Assembly: GCA_014860625.1 (NCBI GenBank)
Contig: JACZJJ010000153.1
Location: forward strand, 1 to 49,484
Source of the DNA: Bacteroidales bacterium
GTDB taxonomy: Bacteria > Bacteroidota > Bacteroidia > Bacteroidales > FEN-979
Length of the DNA stretch: 49,484 bases
Direction of reading: 5' to 3'
Shown: piece after piece, positions 7,908 through 18,000 of the stretch
How positions within the stretch are numbered: position 1 is the stretch's first letter
Layout: each line of letters begins with the position of its first letter
Made by a program: the position numbers and the translations under genes
Notes under the pieces: generated by a model
Told to the model about the DNA's origin: nothing
The model's input: only the letters and a program-made list of their open reading frames with translations
Database searches by the model: none

Positions 7908-9527
7908 ATGCAGAAACTATTGTTGCTGGGGGATGAGGCAATCGCCCAGGGAGCCCTTGATGCAGGTCTCTCCGGGATCTATGCATATCCCGGGACTCCC
8001 TCTACTGAAATTACCGAATTTGTTCAGAAATCGAAATATGCCAGCGAACAGGGGATTCACTCGCAGTGGTCGTCCAATGAGAAGACTGCTATGGAAACCG
8101 CGCTGGGGATGTCCTATGCCGGCAAACGGGCCATGGTGTGCATGAAGCACGTTGGGCTGAACGTTGCCGCCGATCCCTTCGTCAATTCAGCGATCACAGG
8201 AGCAAATGGTGGGTTGATCGTCGTTTCGGCCGACGACCCTTCCATGCACTCTTCCCAGAATGAACAGGATTCCCGTTTTTTTGGAAAATTTGCCCTGATG
8301 CCGATCCTGGAGCCCTCGAACCAGCAGGAGGCATACGATATGGTCCATTATGGATTCGACCTTTCTGAAAAGTACCTCATTCCGGTTTTGATGCGAATTA
8401 CTACCCGGATGGCACATTCCCGCGCGGGAGTGGTAAGGCGCGAGGTGAGGAAACAAAACGAGGCACACCTGCCCTCCGACCTCAGGCAGTTTGTCCTTCT
8501 GCCGGCAATAGCCCGGAGAAGATACAAGCACCTCCTGAGCAACTATCCGCATTTTGTGGCTGAATCAGAAAAGTCTCCCTTCAATCAATACATCGACGGA
8601 CACGATAAATCAAGAGGTATCATTGTATGCGGATTGGCCTACAATTACCTCATGGAGAACTATCCCGACAGGGAAGTCCCTCATCCTGTTGTTAGGATTG
8701 GACAGTACCCTCTTCCAAAGAACATGATCGAAAAGCTGGTTGATGCGTGCGACGAGATTCTTGTTGTGGAAGATGGCTACCCCATGGTTGAGGAACTTCT
8801 GAAAGGCTATCTTGGAGTTGGCCTTACGGTGAAAGGGAGGCTCGACGGCACCATCCCCCGCGACGGTGAGCTCAATCCCAACATCCTGGCAGCTGCACTT
8901 GGGCTGGAAGATACTTTCGGACTGCCGATTCCTTCACTGGTTGTAGGACGCCCTCCAATGCTCTGTTCGGGTTGCCCGCACATCGACTCCTACGGCGCAC
9001 TCAACGAGGCGCTCTCAATGTTGGCAAAAGGACGGGTCTTTTCCGATATCGGATGTTATACGCTGGGGGCACTTCACCCCTATGAAGCGATCAACTCCTG
9101 CGTGGATATGGGCGCTTCTATCACCATGGCCAAAGGAGCTGCCGATGCCGGGATGATTCCCGCCGTTGCCGTGATCGGCGATTCCACCTTCACCCACTCG
9201 GGCATGACAGGCTTGCTGGATGCCGTTGTTGAGAATTCACCGATTACGGTACTCATCCTCGACAATGCCACCACGGCGATGACAGGCGGACAGGATTCTG
9301 CTGCCATGGGACGAATTGAGGACATCTGCAAAGGATTGGGTGTGGAAGAGGATCATATCCGGGTGGTCCGCCCCCTGAAAAAGAATCATGATGAATTTGT
9401 CAGGATACTGGAAGAAGAGCTTGCCTATCAGGGCGTATCTGTCATCATACCGCGTCGCGAATGTATCGTTGCGATCGATAAGCGGATGAGAGATAAATTC
9501 AAGAACAAAAAAACCGCAACTACATGA
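7908..9527 (+). CDS. iorA: indolepyruvate ferredoxin oxidoreductase, alpha subunit (short form)
   Basis: 539 aa from ATG 7908 ([20 protein letters not shown]). The N-terminal pyrimidine-binding domain carries the typical YPGTPSTEI motif (about residue 25). The TPP-binding domain has [13 protein letters not shown] (about 360) and a metal/TPP motif [10 protein letters not shown]...[14 protein letters not shown] (about 425-465). The enzyme, with IorB, oxidatively decarboxylates aryl pyruvates from aromatic amino acids to aryl-CoA, passing electrons to ferredoxin. The classical archaeal alpha subunit is about 600-650 aa with two C-terminal [4Fe-4S] ferredoxin motifs. Here the protein ends soon after [11 protein letters not shown] with no CxxCxxC cluster, so electrons must leave by another route or via a separate ferredoxin. 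It overlaps iorB by ATGA. Confidence 0.93.
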   Translation: MQKLLLLGDEAIAQGALDAGLSGIYAYPGTPSTEITEFVQKSKYASEQGIHSQWSSNEKTAMETALGMSYAGKRAMVCMKHVGLNVAADPFVNSAITGANGGLIVVSADDPSMHSSQNEQDSRFFGKFALMPILEPSNQQEAYDMVHYGFDLSEKYLIPVLMRITTRMAHSRAGVVRREVRKQNEAHLPSDLRQFVLLPAIARRRYKHLLSNYPHFVAESEKSPFNQYIDGHDKSRGIIVCGLAYNYLMENYPDREVPHPVVRIGQYPLPKNMIEKLVDACDEILVVEDGYPMVEELLKGYLGVGLTVKGRLDGTIPRDGELNPNILAAALGLEDTFGLPIPSLVVGRPPMLCSGCPHIDSYGALNEALSMLAKGRVFSDIGCYTLGALHPYEAINSCVDMGASITMAKGAADAGMIPAVAVIGDSTFTHSGMTGLLDAVVENSPITVLILDNATTAMTGGQDSAAMGRIEDICKGLGVEEDHIRVVRPLKKNHDEFVRILEEELAYQGVSVIIPRRECIVAIDKRMRDKFKNKKTATT

Positions 9528-10111
9528 AAAAAGATATCATCCTGGCAGGTGTCGGTGGGCAAGGAATTCTCTCTATTGCTGCTGTAATCGGATATACTGC
9601 CCTCGAACAGGGTATGTTCCTGAAACAGTCTGAAGTGCATGGCATGAGCCAACGCGGGGGCGATGTGATGTCGAATTTACGGATATCCCACAATGAAATC
9701 GCCTCAGACCTGATTCCTTTCGGTCAGGCCGACATCATCATTGCTGTCGAACCGCTCGAATCGCTTCGCTATCTCCCTTACCTGTCCAAAGATGGATGGC
9801 TAATCTCCAGCTCAACACCATTCAACAACATTCCCAACTACCCCGACATCGAAGAGGTGTTGAATGCGGTCCGGGGAATCCCACACCACCTTCTCCTGGA
9901 TGCCGATACGATGGCTAAGGAGGCCGGATCGGTTAAAGCTGCCAATATAGTGATCCTTGGAGCTTCCGCCCCATTCCTGGGAATGGACTTTGAACTTCTG
10001 GAGAATGCCATCCGGGTCATTTTCGGAAAGAAGGGTGACCGGGTGGTTGATTTGAACCTCAACGCACTGAAAGCCGGGAAAGAGTTTGCTGAACTCCACC
10101 AGAAAAACTAA
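9524..10111 (+). CDS. iorB: indolepyruvate ferredoxin oxidoreductase, beta subunit
   Basis: 195 aa. The N-terminus KDIILAGVGGQGILSIAAVIG is the conserved glycine-rich start of the gamma/beta domain of 2-oxoacid:ferredoxin oxidoreductases, followed by KQSEVHGMSQRGGDV, the usual E(V/T)HGM(A/S)QRGG motif. The length matches the IorB family. It begins in the stop codon of iorA (ATGA overlap), so the two subunits are translationally coupled and made together. Serine palmitoyltransferase follows after 51 bp without a terminator, so read-through is possible. Confidence 0.95.
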   Translation: MKKDIILAGVGGQGILSIAAVIGYTALEQGMFLKQSEVHGMSQRGGDVMSNLRISHNEIASDLIPFGQADIIIAVEPLESLRYLPYLSKDGWLISSSTPFNNIPNYPDIEEVLNAVRGIPHHLLLDADTMAKEAGSVKAANIVILGASAPFLGMDFELLENAIRVIFGKKGDRVVDLNLNALKAGKEFAELHQKN

Positions 10112-10162
10112 GCTAAATTCAGCGTTACTTTCTATCTCCTTACGAACTTTTATTTTTAAATT

Positions 10163-11350
10163 ATGAGGCTTTTACAACAAAAGACATCCCTCTATACAGA
10201 ACCCCGAAAAGTTGAGGAGGCAGGACTCTACCCCTTCTTCCGGGTGATAGACTCTGAGCAGGAGACGGTGGTTTCGATGCATGGCAAACCCGTTCTCATG
10301 TTCGGATCCAACAGTTACCTGGGTTTGACCACTCACCCGATGATCAAAGAGGCTTCTATTGCTGCCATCAAAAAGTACGGATCGGGATGTGCAGGCTCCA
10401 GGTTTCTTAACGGCACGCTCGACATCCATATAGAGCTTGAAAACAAGCTGGCAGAATTTGTCGGGAAAGAGGCATCCCTGGTATACAGTACCGGATTTCA
10501 GGTAAATATCGGAGTGATTCCAACGGTCACGTCGCGCAACGACTATATTCTGATTGATGAGCTGAACCACGCTTCAATCATTGAAGCTACCAGGCTCTCG
10601 TTTGCCAGGGTTCTGAAGTTCCGCCACAACAATATGGACTCGCTAGAGAAGATGCTGAAGCAGTGCAAACCCGACAGGATCAAACTGATTGTTGTTGACG
10701 GGGTATTCAGCATGGACGGAGATATCGCCAACCTCCCCGAGATCGTCAGGCTGGCGGAACAGTACAATGCCACAGTGATGGTCGACGATGCGCATGCCCT
10801 GGGGGTATTGGGTGCTCACGGGGAAGGGACGTCAGCCCATTTCGGACTGACAGATAAGGTAGACCTGATCATGGGAACGTTCTCAAAGTCGCTTGCCTCT
10901 ATCGGAGGGTTTATTGCCAGCGATCACGACACCATCAATTATATCAAGCACCACTCACGGTCTCTGATCTTCTCCGCCAGCATTACTCCGGCATCTGCGG
11001 CCAGCGTGCTGGCCGCGCTTGAGATCATCAGGCAGGAACCCGAGCGGATTGAGAACCTGTGGGCACTGACCAATTATACCATCGACCGGTTCAGAAGCCT
11101 TGGGTTTGATATCGGCAACACCGTTACCCCAATTATTCCGGTGCTGGTGAGAGATACCATGAAAACACTGATGCTCACCCGGATGCTCCTCGATGAGGGA
11201 ATCTTCGTCAATCCGGTCATTGCACCCGCCGTGAACAAAAATGCCGCATTGATCCGGTTTTCGCTGATGGCCACACATACAAAAGAACAGATCGACAAGG
11301 CGCTGGACTCGTTTCATCGTTTGGCAAAGAAGCTGGATATCATTCATTAA
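10163..11350 (+). CDS. spt: serine palmitoyltransferase (alpha-oxoamine synthase family)
   Basis: 395 aa, PLP-dependent fold type I. It condenses L-serine with an acyl-CoA to give 3-ketosphinganine, the first step of bacterial sphingolipid synthesis. Visible features are GSNSYLGLT, KYGSGCAGSRFLNGTLDIH, DELNHASI (His stacking on PLP), VDDAHALGVLG (Asp/His contacting PLP) and the internal aldimine lysine in GTFSKSLASIGGF (about residue 238). From memory the sequence closely follows Bacteroides SPT, including the MGSN-like and ATHTKEQIDKAL segments, rather than 2-amino-3-ketobutyrate CoA ligase or BioF. The next two genes are a GNAT protein and an extended SDR, which fit the remaining ceramide-forming steps. 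Confidence 0.88.
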   Translation: MRLLQQKTSLYTEPRKVEEAGLYPFFRVIDSEQETVVSMHGKPVLMFGSNSYLGLTTHPMIKEASIAAIKKYGSGCAGSRFLNGTLDIHIELENKLAEFVGKEASLVYSTGFQVNIGVIPTVTSRNDYILIDELNHASIIEATRLSFARVLKFRHNNMDSLEKMLKQCKPDRIKLIVVDGVFSMDGDIANLPEIVRLAEQYNATVMVDDAHALGVLGAHGEGTSAHFGLTDKVDLIMGTFSKSLASIGGFIASDHDTINYIKHHSRSLIFSASITPASAASVLAALEIIRQEPERIENLWALTNYTIDRFRSLGFDIGNTVTPIIPVLVRDTMKTLMLTRMLLDEGIFVNPVIAPAVNKNAALIRFSLMATHTKEQIDKALDSFHRLAKKLDIIH

Positions 11351-11367
11351 CCTTAAACTAATCTGCC

Positions 11368-12498
11368 ATGGAACTGATAATCAAGCAGGTGAATACAAAT
11401 CGTGATCTGAACAAGTTCATCGATTTTCAGTTCAGGTTATATCAAGGCAACCCTTACTGGTGTCCGCCTTTGCGCATGGATGAGATCAAAACTCTCCGTA
11501 AGGACAAAAATCCTGCATTTGCCCACTGCGAAGCGGAATACTGGATGGCATACAGGGGCAAGGAGCCTGTTGGAAGGATCGCCGGATTGATCAACCACAA
11601 GGCAAACAAACGGTGGGGAGAGGACCTGGTACGGTTTGGCTGGATTGATTTTATCGACGACCCGGAAGTTTCTGAGAAGCTTATCCAGACAGTGAGTGAC
11701 TGGGGTAGGGAGAAGGGGATGACCGGGATCCATGGCCCGCTGGGATTCTCTGACATGGATAATGAAGGGATGCTGATCGAAGGATTTGACCAGCTTGCCA
11801 TCATGACATCCATATACAACGCTCCTTACTATGTGGTGCACATGGAGCGGATGGGGTTTGTCAAGGCGGCCGATTGGGTTCAATATGAGTTCGATATACC
11901 GGAAATCCCCGAAAAGTTTGAAAGAGCCAATGCGCTGATAGAGAAGAGGTACAACCTGCATGTGCTGAAGTCCAAGAAAAAGAAGGAGCTGCTTCCCTAT
12001 GCCAGGAAGATGTTTAAGATGCTCAATGTGGCTTACGATGAACTGTACGGCTTCGCGGCACTGACCGACGAACAGATGGATGGCTACACCAAACAGTATT
12101 TTGGTTTCATCCGGCCTGAGTTTGTTTCGTTTGTTTTGAATGACGAGGATGACATTGTTGGATTTGGCATCTCCCTGCCAAACCTGACCTATGCCCTCCA
12201 GAGATCAAACGGAAGGTTGTTCCCCTTTGGCTGGTATCATATGCTGAAGGCGATGAAGAAGAACGAGATCATTGACATGTACCTTCTTGGTGTTCATCCC
12301 GATTATCACGGGAAGGGGGTCGCCGCCCTGTTCTTCTACGAGATGCATAAGGCTTACATCGACTTTGGCATCAAGAAAGCGATCTCAAGTCCGCAATTGG
12401 AAGACAACTCAAAAGCATTATCGATCTGGAAAAACTTCCCCGGAAGGAAGAATGTCCTCAGGAGGGTTTGGGTGAAGCATTTTGAAATAGCAAGATAG
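11368..12498 (+). CDS. GNAT-fold acyltransferase; candidate bacterial ceramide synthase
   Basis: 376 aa. The C-terminal half has the acyl-CoA-binding GNAT signature (MYLLGVHPDYHGKGVAALFFYEM, about residues 302-325) and an N-terminal lobe (NPYWCPPLRMDEIKTL) typical of a large uncharacterised Bacteroidota GNAT family. It starts 17 bp after spt. In Caulobacter the N-acyltransferase that makes ceramide (bCerS) is a GNAT-superfamily protein acting with Spt and an epimerase-like reductase (CerR). Here the same three classes stand side by side, so transfer of an acyl chain to sphinganine or 3-ketosphinganine is a reasonable inference. Direct homology to bCerS was not tested. The last residues and stop codon lie inside a short tandem array (12484-12544). 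Confidence 0.7.
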   Translation: MELIIKQVNTNRDLNKFIDFQFRLYQGNPYWCPPLRMDEIKTLRKDKNPAFAHCEAEYWMAYRGKEPVGRIAGLINHKANKRWGEDLVRFGWIDFIDDPEVSEKLIQTVSDWGREKGMTGIHGPLGFSDMDNEGMLIEGFDQLAIMTSIYNAPYYVVHMERMGFVKAADWVQYEFDIPEIPEKFERANALIEKRYNLHVLKSKKKKELLPYARKMFKMLNVAYDELYGFAALTDEQMDGYTKQYFGFIRPEFVSFVLNDEDDIVGFGISLPNLTYALQRSNGRLFPFGWYHMLKAMKKNEIIDMYLLGVHPDYHGKGVAALFFYEMHKAYIDFGIKKAISSPQLEDNSKALSIWKNFPGRKNVLRRVWVKHFEIAR

Positions 12499-12544
12499 CG
12501 AAATGGCGAAATAGCGAAAAGCGAAATGCGAGAAGCGAAAAGCG
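12484..12544. repeat. degenerate 8-nt tandem array (TAGCGAAA/TGGCGAAA) across a stop and a start codon
   Basis: Repeated units of the form T(A/G)GCGAAA, some shortened to 7 nt (AGCGAAA), run from the last codons of the GNAT gene, through its stop, over the whole 27-bp gap and into the first codons of the next gene. The identical octamer occurs in reverse orientation at 48339-48378. Confidence 0.8.
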
Positions 12545-13521
12545 TTCTTATTACCGGTGCAAGCGGATTCATTGGCAGCCATCTGGTGGAGGAGGGGTTG
12601 AGAAGGGGATATGAAGTGTATGCTGCTATCAGAAAATCAAGTTCCCGGCGCTACCTTACCGACTCCCGCATCCGGTTTCTGGAGTTCGATTATCACACTC
12701 CGGAAGCCCTGGACCGCCAGCTTTCGTCACTTCGGGAGGAGGGAGTCAGATTTGACTTTATTGTTCATAATGCCGGCGTGACCAAAGCCAGAAGCAGGAA
12801 CGAATTTGATCTCATCAACCACCTGTATACCAGGAGCCTCGTAGAGTCGTTGGAGCGTAACGGGATGGTTCCCGATAAATTTGTCTTCATCAGCTCTCTC
12901 GCGGCGATTGGCCCGGGAAACCCGGAAACGATGCAGCCTGTTTCTGATGACACGCCGCCGCATCCGGTAGAATCCTACGGTCTGAGCAAACGTGCGGCCG
13001 AGGTATTCCTTCAATCCACAGCTGATTTTCCCTTTCTGATACTCCGACCTACGGGTGTTTACGGTCCGCGGGAGACGGATTACCAGGTTGTTTACAGGAA
13101 TCTGGGCAAAGGGTTTGAGTTTTATGCCGGAAGTAGCGGCCAGCGGGTCAGCTTTCTCTATATCGCCGATCTTGTCCGTGTGATCTATCAGGCAATTGAG
13201 TCTGATTTTTCCCGTAAAACCTGGGTGGTTTCAGACGGAAGCAATTATACGGTCAAAGAGTTCTCGGCTAGGGTGAAGCAGATCCTGGGGAAAAAGACAA
13301 TCCCGGTTGTTGTACCGTTGCCTGTTGTACATTTTCTGGCTTCCATCCTGGATGCCGCCTGTCGTCCTTTCGGAAAGATGCCTTTGCTGAACCGCGATAA
13401 AGTGGCTATAATGGGTAGCATGAACTGGCAGTGTGATCCTTCGGGCATCATGAACGATCTGGGATTCTCACCCCGTTATTCCCTGGAAGAAGGTTTGAAG
13501 GAGACCCTCTCCCGGAACTGA
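12526..13521 (+). CDS. NAD(P)-dependent epimerase/dehydratase-family (extended SDR) protein; candidate 3-ketosphinganine/ceramide reductase
   Basis: 331 aa. A Rossmann fold is seen at the start (VLITGASGFIGSHLVEEGL, GxxGxxG), with the catalytic YxxxK present as YGLSK (about residue 150) after HNAGVTKA and the substrate-side VYGPRETDY. Extended SDRs of this sort act on nucleotide sugars, but CerR of the Caulobacter ceramide pathway also belongs here. Following spt and the GNAT gene, it is the obvious candidate for reduction of the 3-keto group. The start ATG lies within a short tandem array, so residues 1-6 (MREAKS) are repeat-encoded; an alternative start further in would lose the Rossmann strand, so this one is kept. 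A strong terminator follows. Confidence 0.75.
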   Translation: MREAKSVLITGASGFIGSHLVEEGLRRGYEVYAAIRKSSSRRYLTDSRIRFLEFDYHTPEALDRQLSSLREEGVRFDFIVHNAGVTKARSRNEFDLINHLYTRSLVESLERNGMVPDKFVFISSLAAIGPGNPETMQPVSDDTPPHPVESYGLSKRAAEVFLQSTADFPFLILRPTGVYGPRETDYQVVYRNLGKGFEFYAGSSGQRVSFLYIADLVRVIYQAIESDFSRKTWVVSDGSNYTVKEFSARVKQILGKKTIPVVVPLPVVHFLASILDAACRPFGKMPLLNRDKVAIMGSMNWQCDPSGIMNDLGFSPRYSLEEGLKETLSRN

Positions 13522-13540
13522 CAGCAAGTCCTGGTCTGAC

Positions 13541-13577
13541 AAAAAAAAGAGGCTGCCATCCGGCAGCCTCTTTTTTT
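13541..13577. terminator. bidirectional Rho-independent terminator
   Basis: A perfect 9-bp stem (13549-13557 with 13562-13570) and a 4-base loop are flanked by A8 on the left and T7 on the right. It can therefore end both the plus-strand epimerase-like gene and the minus-strand susD gene, which converge here. Confidence 0.92.
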
Positions 13578-13591
13578 GAGGTAAGAAAAAG

Positions 13592-15028
13592 TTAGTCTTG
13601 ATCAAAGAACAACCTTGTTCCAACATCATCACCACCAATTGCTGCAGCAGCAGCTGCGCGGTTTGCACCGTTCAGTGTTTGCTCGGCTGTAGGATAGGTT
13701 AAGCGTAAAGGCACCACACTCTCGGCATCGGGAGGAGGAACAAGAGCCGGGAAGTTCAGAATTCTCCAGGCTGTCCAGCTCTCAAATCCGCGATTGTAAA
13801 GAGCAATCCATTTCTGGATACCGATTTTCTGCTGCCAGGTACCTGCTGCAGTAGCATAAGCTACTTTCGGATCTGCCAGGTAGGCATCAGCTTCCGCATC
13901 TGTTCCACCATAGAACAGGATGGAAGCCCTGATACCTGCATTGTAGTGCTGCTCGGCTGTTCCGCCAACAGCAACGCCGTTTTCTGCTGCTTCAGCCAAC
14001 AGGAATTCAACTTCGGCATAGTCAAAGAAATCAGCGGGGTAAGTTGCTTCCAACAGAGGAGGAGCAACGTGTGAGAACTGGCTGTAGTCATTCGACTCGC
14101 CATAGAGTCCGCCTACATATACCGGAGGATCACCAGCTGTTGTGAAATATAACGGCAATCTGGGGTCAGCCAGGTCGTTCATTACATCCACAAGGGTGTT
14201 GGCAGCAACAAAGTCATTCCTGCCACTGAGAACCAGGTTCTCATTCACCGGGTTGTTGTTGGGCTGTGATGACATAAATGCCATCAGTGCATTGTCGTCA
14301 TTGGATCCGATTACACCTGAAGCAATTGCTTCAGTAATGGCAGTTGTTGCTGTGGCTGCATCGGCAGCAAATAAAACAACACCCATTCTCAGTTTGAGGG
14401 AGTTGGCAAATTTGTGCCACATGCCCATATCGCCATGGAACATATTGTCAGCGCCACCCATACTGCCCTGAGCCAGATCCATCGATGCAATGGCGGCACT
14501 AAGCCTGGTGATCAGATCTTTGTAGATCGTAAGTCCGTCATCATATTTGGGAAGTAATACAGCATCGTCGAGCGCTTCTGTATAAGGAACATTCCCGAAT
14601 GTTTCAACGAGTACAGCATACGAATAGACTGTCATTACCTCAACAACAGCGAGCTTGTTTGTCAGAACAGAGGCAGCATCGCCGGGAAGGGTTCCGGTTT
14701 CGTTTAGCACGATGGCTGATTGCTTCAGGTTCATCAGTACATCTCTGTACAGAATATCCCAGAAGTTACCAGGAATCGGGCGGGTTACGATATCGTAGTT
14801 TGCTTCATCAATGTAAGTAGTTTCAGTCCATTGCTGAACAAACATGCGGAAGATGTTTCGGTTAACATTTGGTGTCACCATCACGGTGGCAAGACGCAGC
14901 TGCGCTCCGGTGAACAATGATTCACCAGGTACGTTCGTCGGGTCTTTTATGTTAACATTTAACTCCTCGAGCTTCGTACAGGACGCTAGCACCAGGAATG
15001 TCAAAATAATTGCTACTATGTTTTTCAT
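13592..15028 (-). CDS. susD: SusD/RagB-family nutrient-binding lipoprotein
   Basis: 478 aa. The lipoprotein signal peptide has its lipobox at LASC (Cys 17). The mature start CTKLEELNVNIKDPTNVP and helical TPR-like body with FWDILYRDVLMNLKQ match the SusD-like_2 group (the version often annotated 'SusD/RagB family nutrient-binding outer membrane lipoprotein'). SusD proteins cap the SusC barrel on the cell surface and hand oligomeric nutrients to it. It lies 11 bp downstream of susC. No glycoside hydrolase or other enzyme is next to the pair, so the ligand may be peptide or glycan; the sequence does not say. Confidence 0.93.
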   Translation of the reverse strand: MKNIVAIILTFLVLASCTKLEELNVNIKDPTNVPGESLFTGAQLRLATVMVTPNVNRNIFRMFVQQWTETTYIDEANYDIVTRPIPGNFWDILYRDVLMNLKQSAIVLNETGTLPGDAASVLTNKLAVVEVMTVYSYAVLVETFGNVPYTEALDDAVLLPKYDDGLTIYKDLITRLSAAIASMDLAQGSMGGADNMFHGDMGMWHKFANSLKLRMGVVLFAADAATATTAITEAIASGVIGSNDDNALMAFMSSQPNNNPVNENLVLSGRNDFVAANTLVDVMNDLADPRLPLYFTTAGDPPVYVGGLYGESNDYSQFSHVAPPLLEATYPADFFDYAEVEFLLAEAAENGVAVGGTAEQHYNAGIRASILFYGGTDAEADAYLADPKVAYATAAGTWQQKIGIQKWIALYNRGFESWTAWRILNFPALVPPPDAESVVPLRLTYPTAEQTLNGANRAAAAAAIGGDDVGTRLFFDQD

Positions 15029-15039
15029 AACTTTTTATC

Positions 15040-18000
15040 TTAGAAGGTGAATTTTAAGTTTAAGCTAAAATCACGTGTTGTAGGCAGTGACCCGGTTGAA
15101 TAACCTTGAAGGTTACCTGCTCCCAGTCCTGATTCAGGATCGGCATGAGGCATGTTCTTGAAGATGATCCAAACGTTGGAAGCCACGGCTGTCAGCGTAA
15201 TTCCCGTAATGAATGTATTCTTCAGAACCTTTGCGGGAATTGTATAAGATAAAGCGATATGTCTCAGTTTGACATAGCTGGCGTCATATACGAAAGCTGC
15301 ATTCGGATTTCTGGCATACCCGAAGGAGCCATAGTTGGAAGCAGCGATACGGGTTGTGTTGACGGAGCCATCCTGGTTTACACCTTCGTTGATAAAACCG
15401 CCGCAGTCAGCTGCATAGGTTCCATCCGGATTGTAGGTAAGCGGATTTCTTACAGGGTTGCCCAGGTCGTTGGTGTATGAAGTCTCTTCATACAGACCAG
15501 TTGCAAGTCCGTAATACATGTCGAGTGAGAAGATGTCTCCGCCTTTCTGGAAGTCAATCAGGAAGGAGAATGACCAGTTTTTGTAGGTCAGAGAGTTCAA
15601 CAGACCACCCTGCCAATCGGGATTGACGTTTCCGATGATATTGTCAGATGTGGATGTTCTCAGGTACCTTCCGTTGGTTGAATCTACGATCTTTTCCCCA
15701 TCATTGTTATAAACAAAGTCAGTTCCGTAAATCGTTCCATAGGGTTGTCCAACCATGGCATTGATGGTAACACCACCCTGGAAACGGCCCAGCTGCAGGT
15801 TGTCAACACCGTCGAGCAGGCTAAGAACCTTGTTGTAGTTCTTTGACCAGTTGAGGGTAACGTCCCACTTGAAGTTCTTCGTTTTAACGGGTGTTGCATG
15901 GAGTACAAACTCAACCCCTGAGTTCCGGATGTCACCTGCATTGATGATCTTAATGTTGTATCCTGTAGCAGTAGAAACCGGAAGCGGCAGGATTTGGTTG
16001 ATGGTATTGGTTTTATACAATGCCAGGTCAAAACCGAGCCTTTTTCCCAGGAAGTACATTTCAATACCTCCTTCAATACTCTTGGTTCTTTCAGGTACCA
16101 ATTCAGGATTCTTCTGTGTAGTCGGCATGGCAGTTGTCAGGCCGTTAAATGGTGACAATACGAGATAGTTATTCGTAAGCTGGTCAAAATCGGGGCTATT
16201 GCCAACCTGGGCATAATTTAACCTGATCTTACCAAACGAAAGCCATTTTGCATTGGGGATAACATTGGAAAATACAAAGTTACCGGCAATAGAAGGATAG
16301 TAGTATGAATTGTTATCTTTCGGCAGCGTGGATGACTGGTCTCTTCTGATTGTTCCATCAAGATAGAGGTAGTTTTTGAAACCGAATGATACACTTGCAT
16401 AGATACCGTAAACCCTGATGATGGAAGCAAGTTCCTTCGAAAGTGGCAGGGGGCCGGCACTGTTCTGCAGTGAATAGAGTTCAGGAACAGATAAACCACC
16501 GCTGGTTGCGGAGATCAGACGGTCGTATTTTGTCTGTCTGATGTTCATACCCAGGATAGCCTTGAGGTTCAATGATTTTGACAAATTCTTATTGAAGTTT
16601 GCCATTACATCATAGTTGTACTCGCTGAACTTGATATCCCTTCTCAGGTAACCAGATCCCTGGTCGCTTCTCCCGAGAGATCCGTCAGGACCTGTACCGA
16701 TGCCAAATGTTCCGGGAACACTACCAACAGCTCTTCTCTCTTCCTGAAGTTCTGAGTACATGTCAACCGAAACCCGGCCAAAGATGTTCAGCCATTCTGC
16801 GACCTTATAGGTAGCAGCTACATGACCGATAAAACGATTCCTTCTGTCAGTTTCAAAGTTCTCGTAACGTGTCCAATAAGGGTTATCCCAGTAGATTGGC
16901 ACAGCGTCAGAAGGGTCAGAATAGTTCCAGGTTACGTTACGGCCGGTGAGGTCGTACATATCTTTCTGCTGCTGTATATCTACGTTGGTTTGCCACCATT
17001 GGCGCATAGACCCCATGATGTTGTCGTTGTATCCAGTAGAGTTACGGCCTTTGGCAGTATTGATGGAGTAGTTTCCGTAACCCTGAACAGTCAGCCTGTC
17101 GTTTACATTCCAGGATGCGCTCAACATCACGTTGTTTTTCTCCAGCTTGCTGTTAGGCATCAAACCGTTTTGAGTATAGTTTGTATAGGACAGCCTGTAG
17201 GTACCTCCTTTGAATGCATTCTCGATAGAGAGTGTATTGACAAAGGTCAGCGGTTTTTCAAAAAAAGTAACGGGGTCGTTTGGAGTATTCACATATGGAG
17301 TGGCCTTAAGGTAATTTGGTGATTCGGGGTCAACAGCGTCCCACTGATAAACCAGCTGGCCATCAAACGGAGCACCATAAGAAGCATCTTCAGAGGTCAC
17401 AACCCATTGGGTTAACACACCACCGGGGCCCGGATCAACAGTGATTGTATTATCAGCATTGATATACCTTTCATACCAATAGTCGCCGGGGCCATAATAG
17501 TACTGTCCGTAACCGGCGCCGTAATCTTTCTGGTAACGAATGAAGGTTGACCTGTCAACAAATCCGATGGAAGCGCTGGTGCTGAATGTGACACCTGCAC
17601 CTTTTTTTGCCATGGATGTGGCGGCTTTTCCTTTTTTGGTGGTGATCATGATCACACCGTTGGCTGCACGCGAACCGTACAGGGCCGTTGCAGCGGCACC
17701 TTTCAGTACGTTAATGGAGGCGATGTTTTCAGGGTTGATGTCGGAAGCGGCATTACCAAAGTCATAACCTGTTCCTGCCTGCTCCTGAGCACGTGTGTTT
17801 GTGACATCATTGTTTACGGGGACACCATCAACAACAAAAAGTGCCTGGTTGTCGCCTGTCAATGATTTGGCACCACGTAACAGAACGTTGGTGGAACCAC
17901 CAAGGTTTGTGGTGGTGGTAATATTCAAACCTGCAACCTGACCGGCAAGGGAGTTCACGAAGTTATCCTGCTTGACCATGCTTACCTGGTCGCCCTGTAC

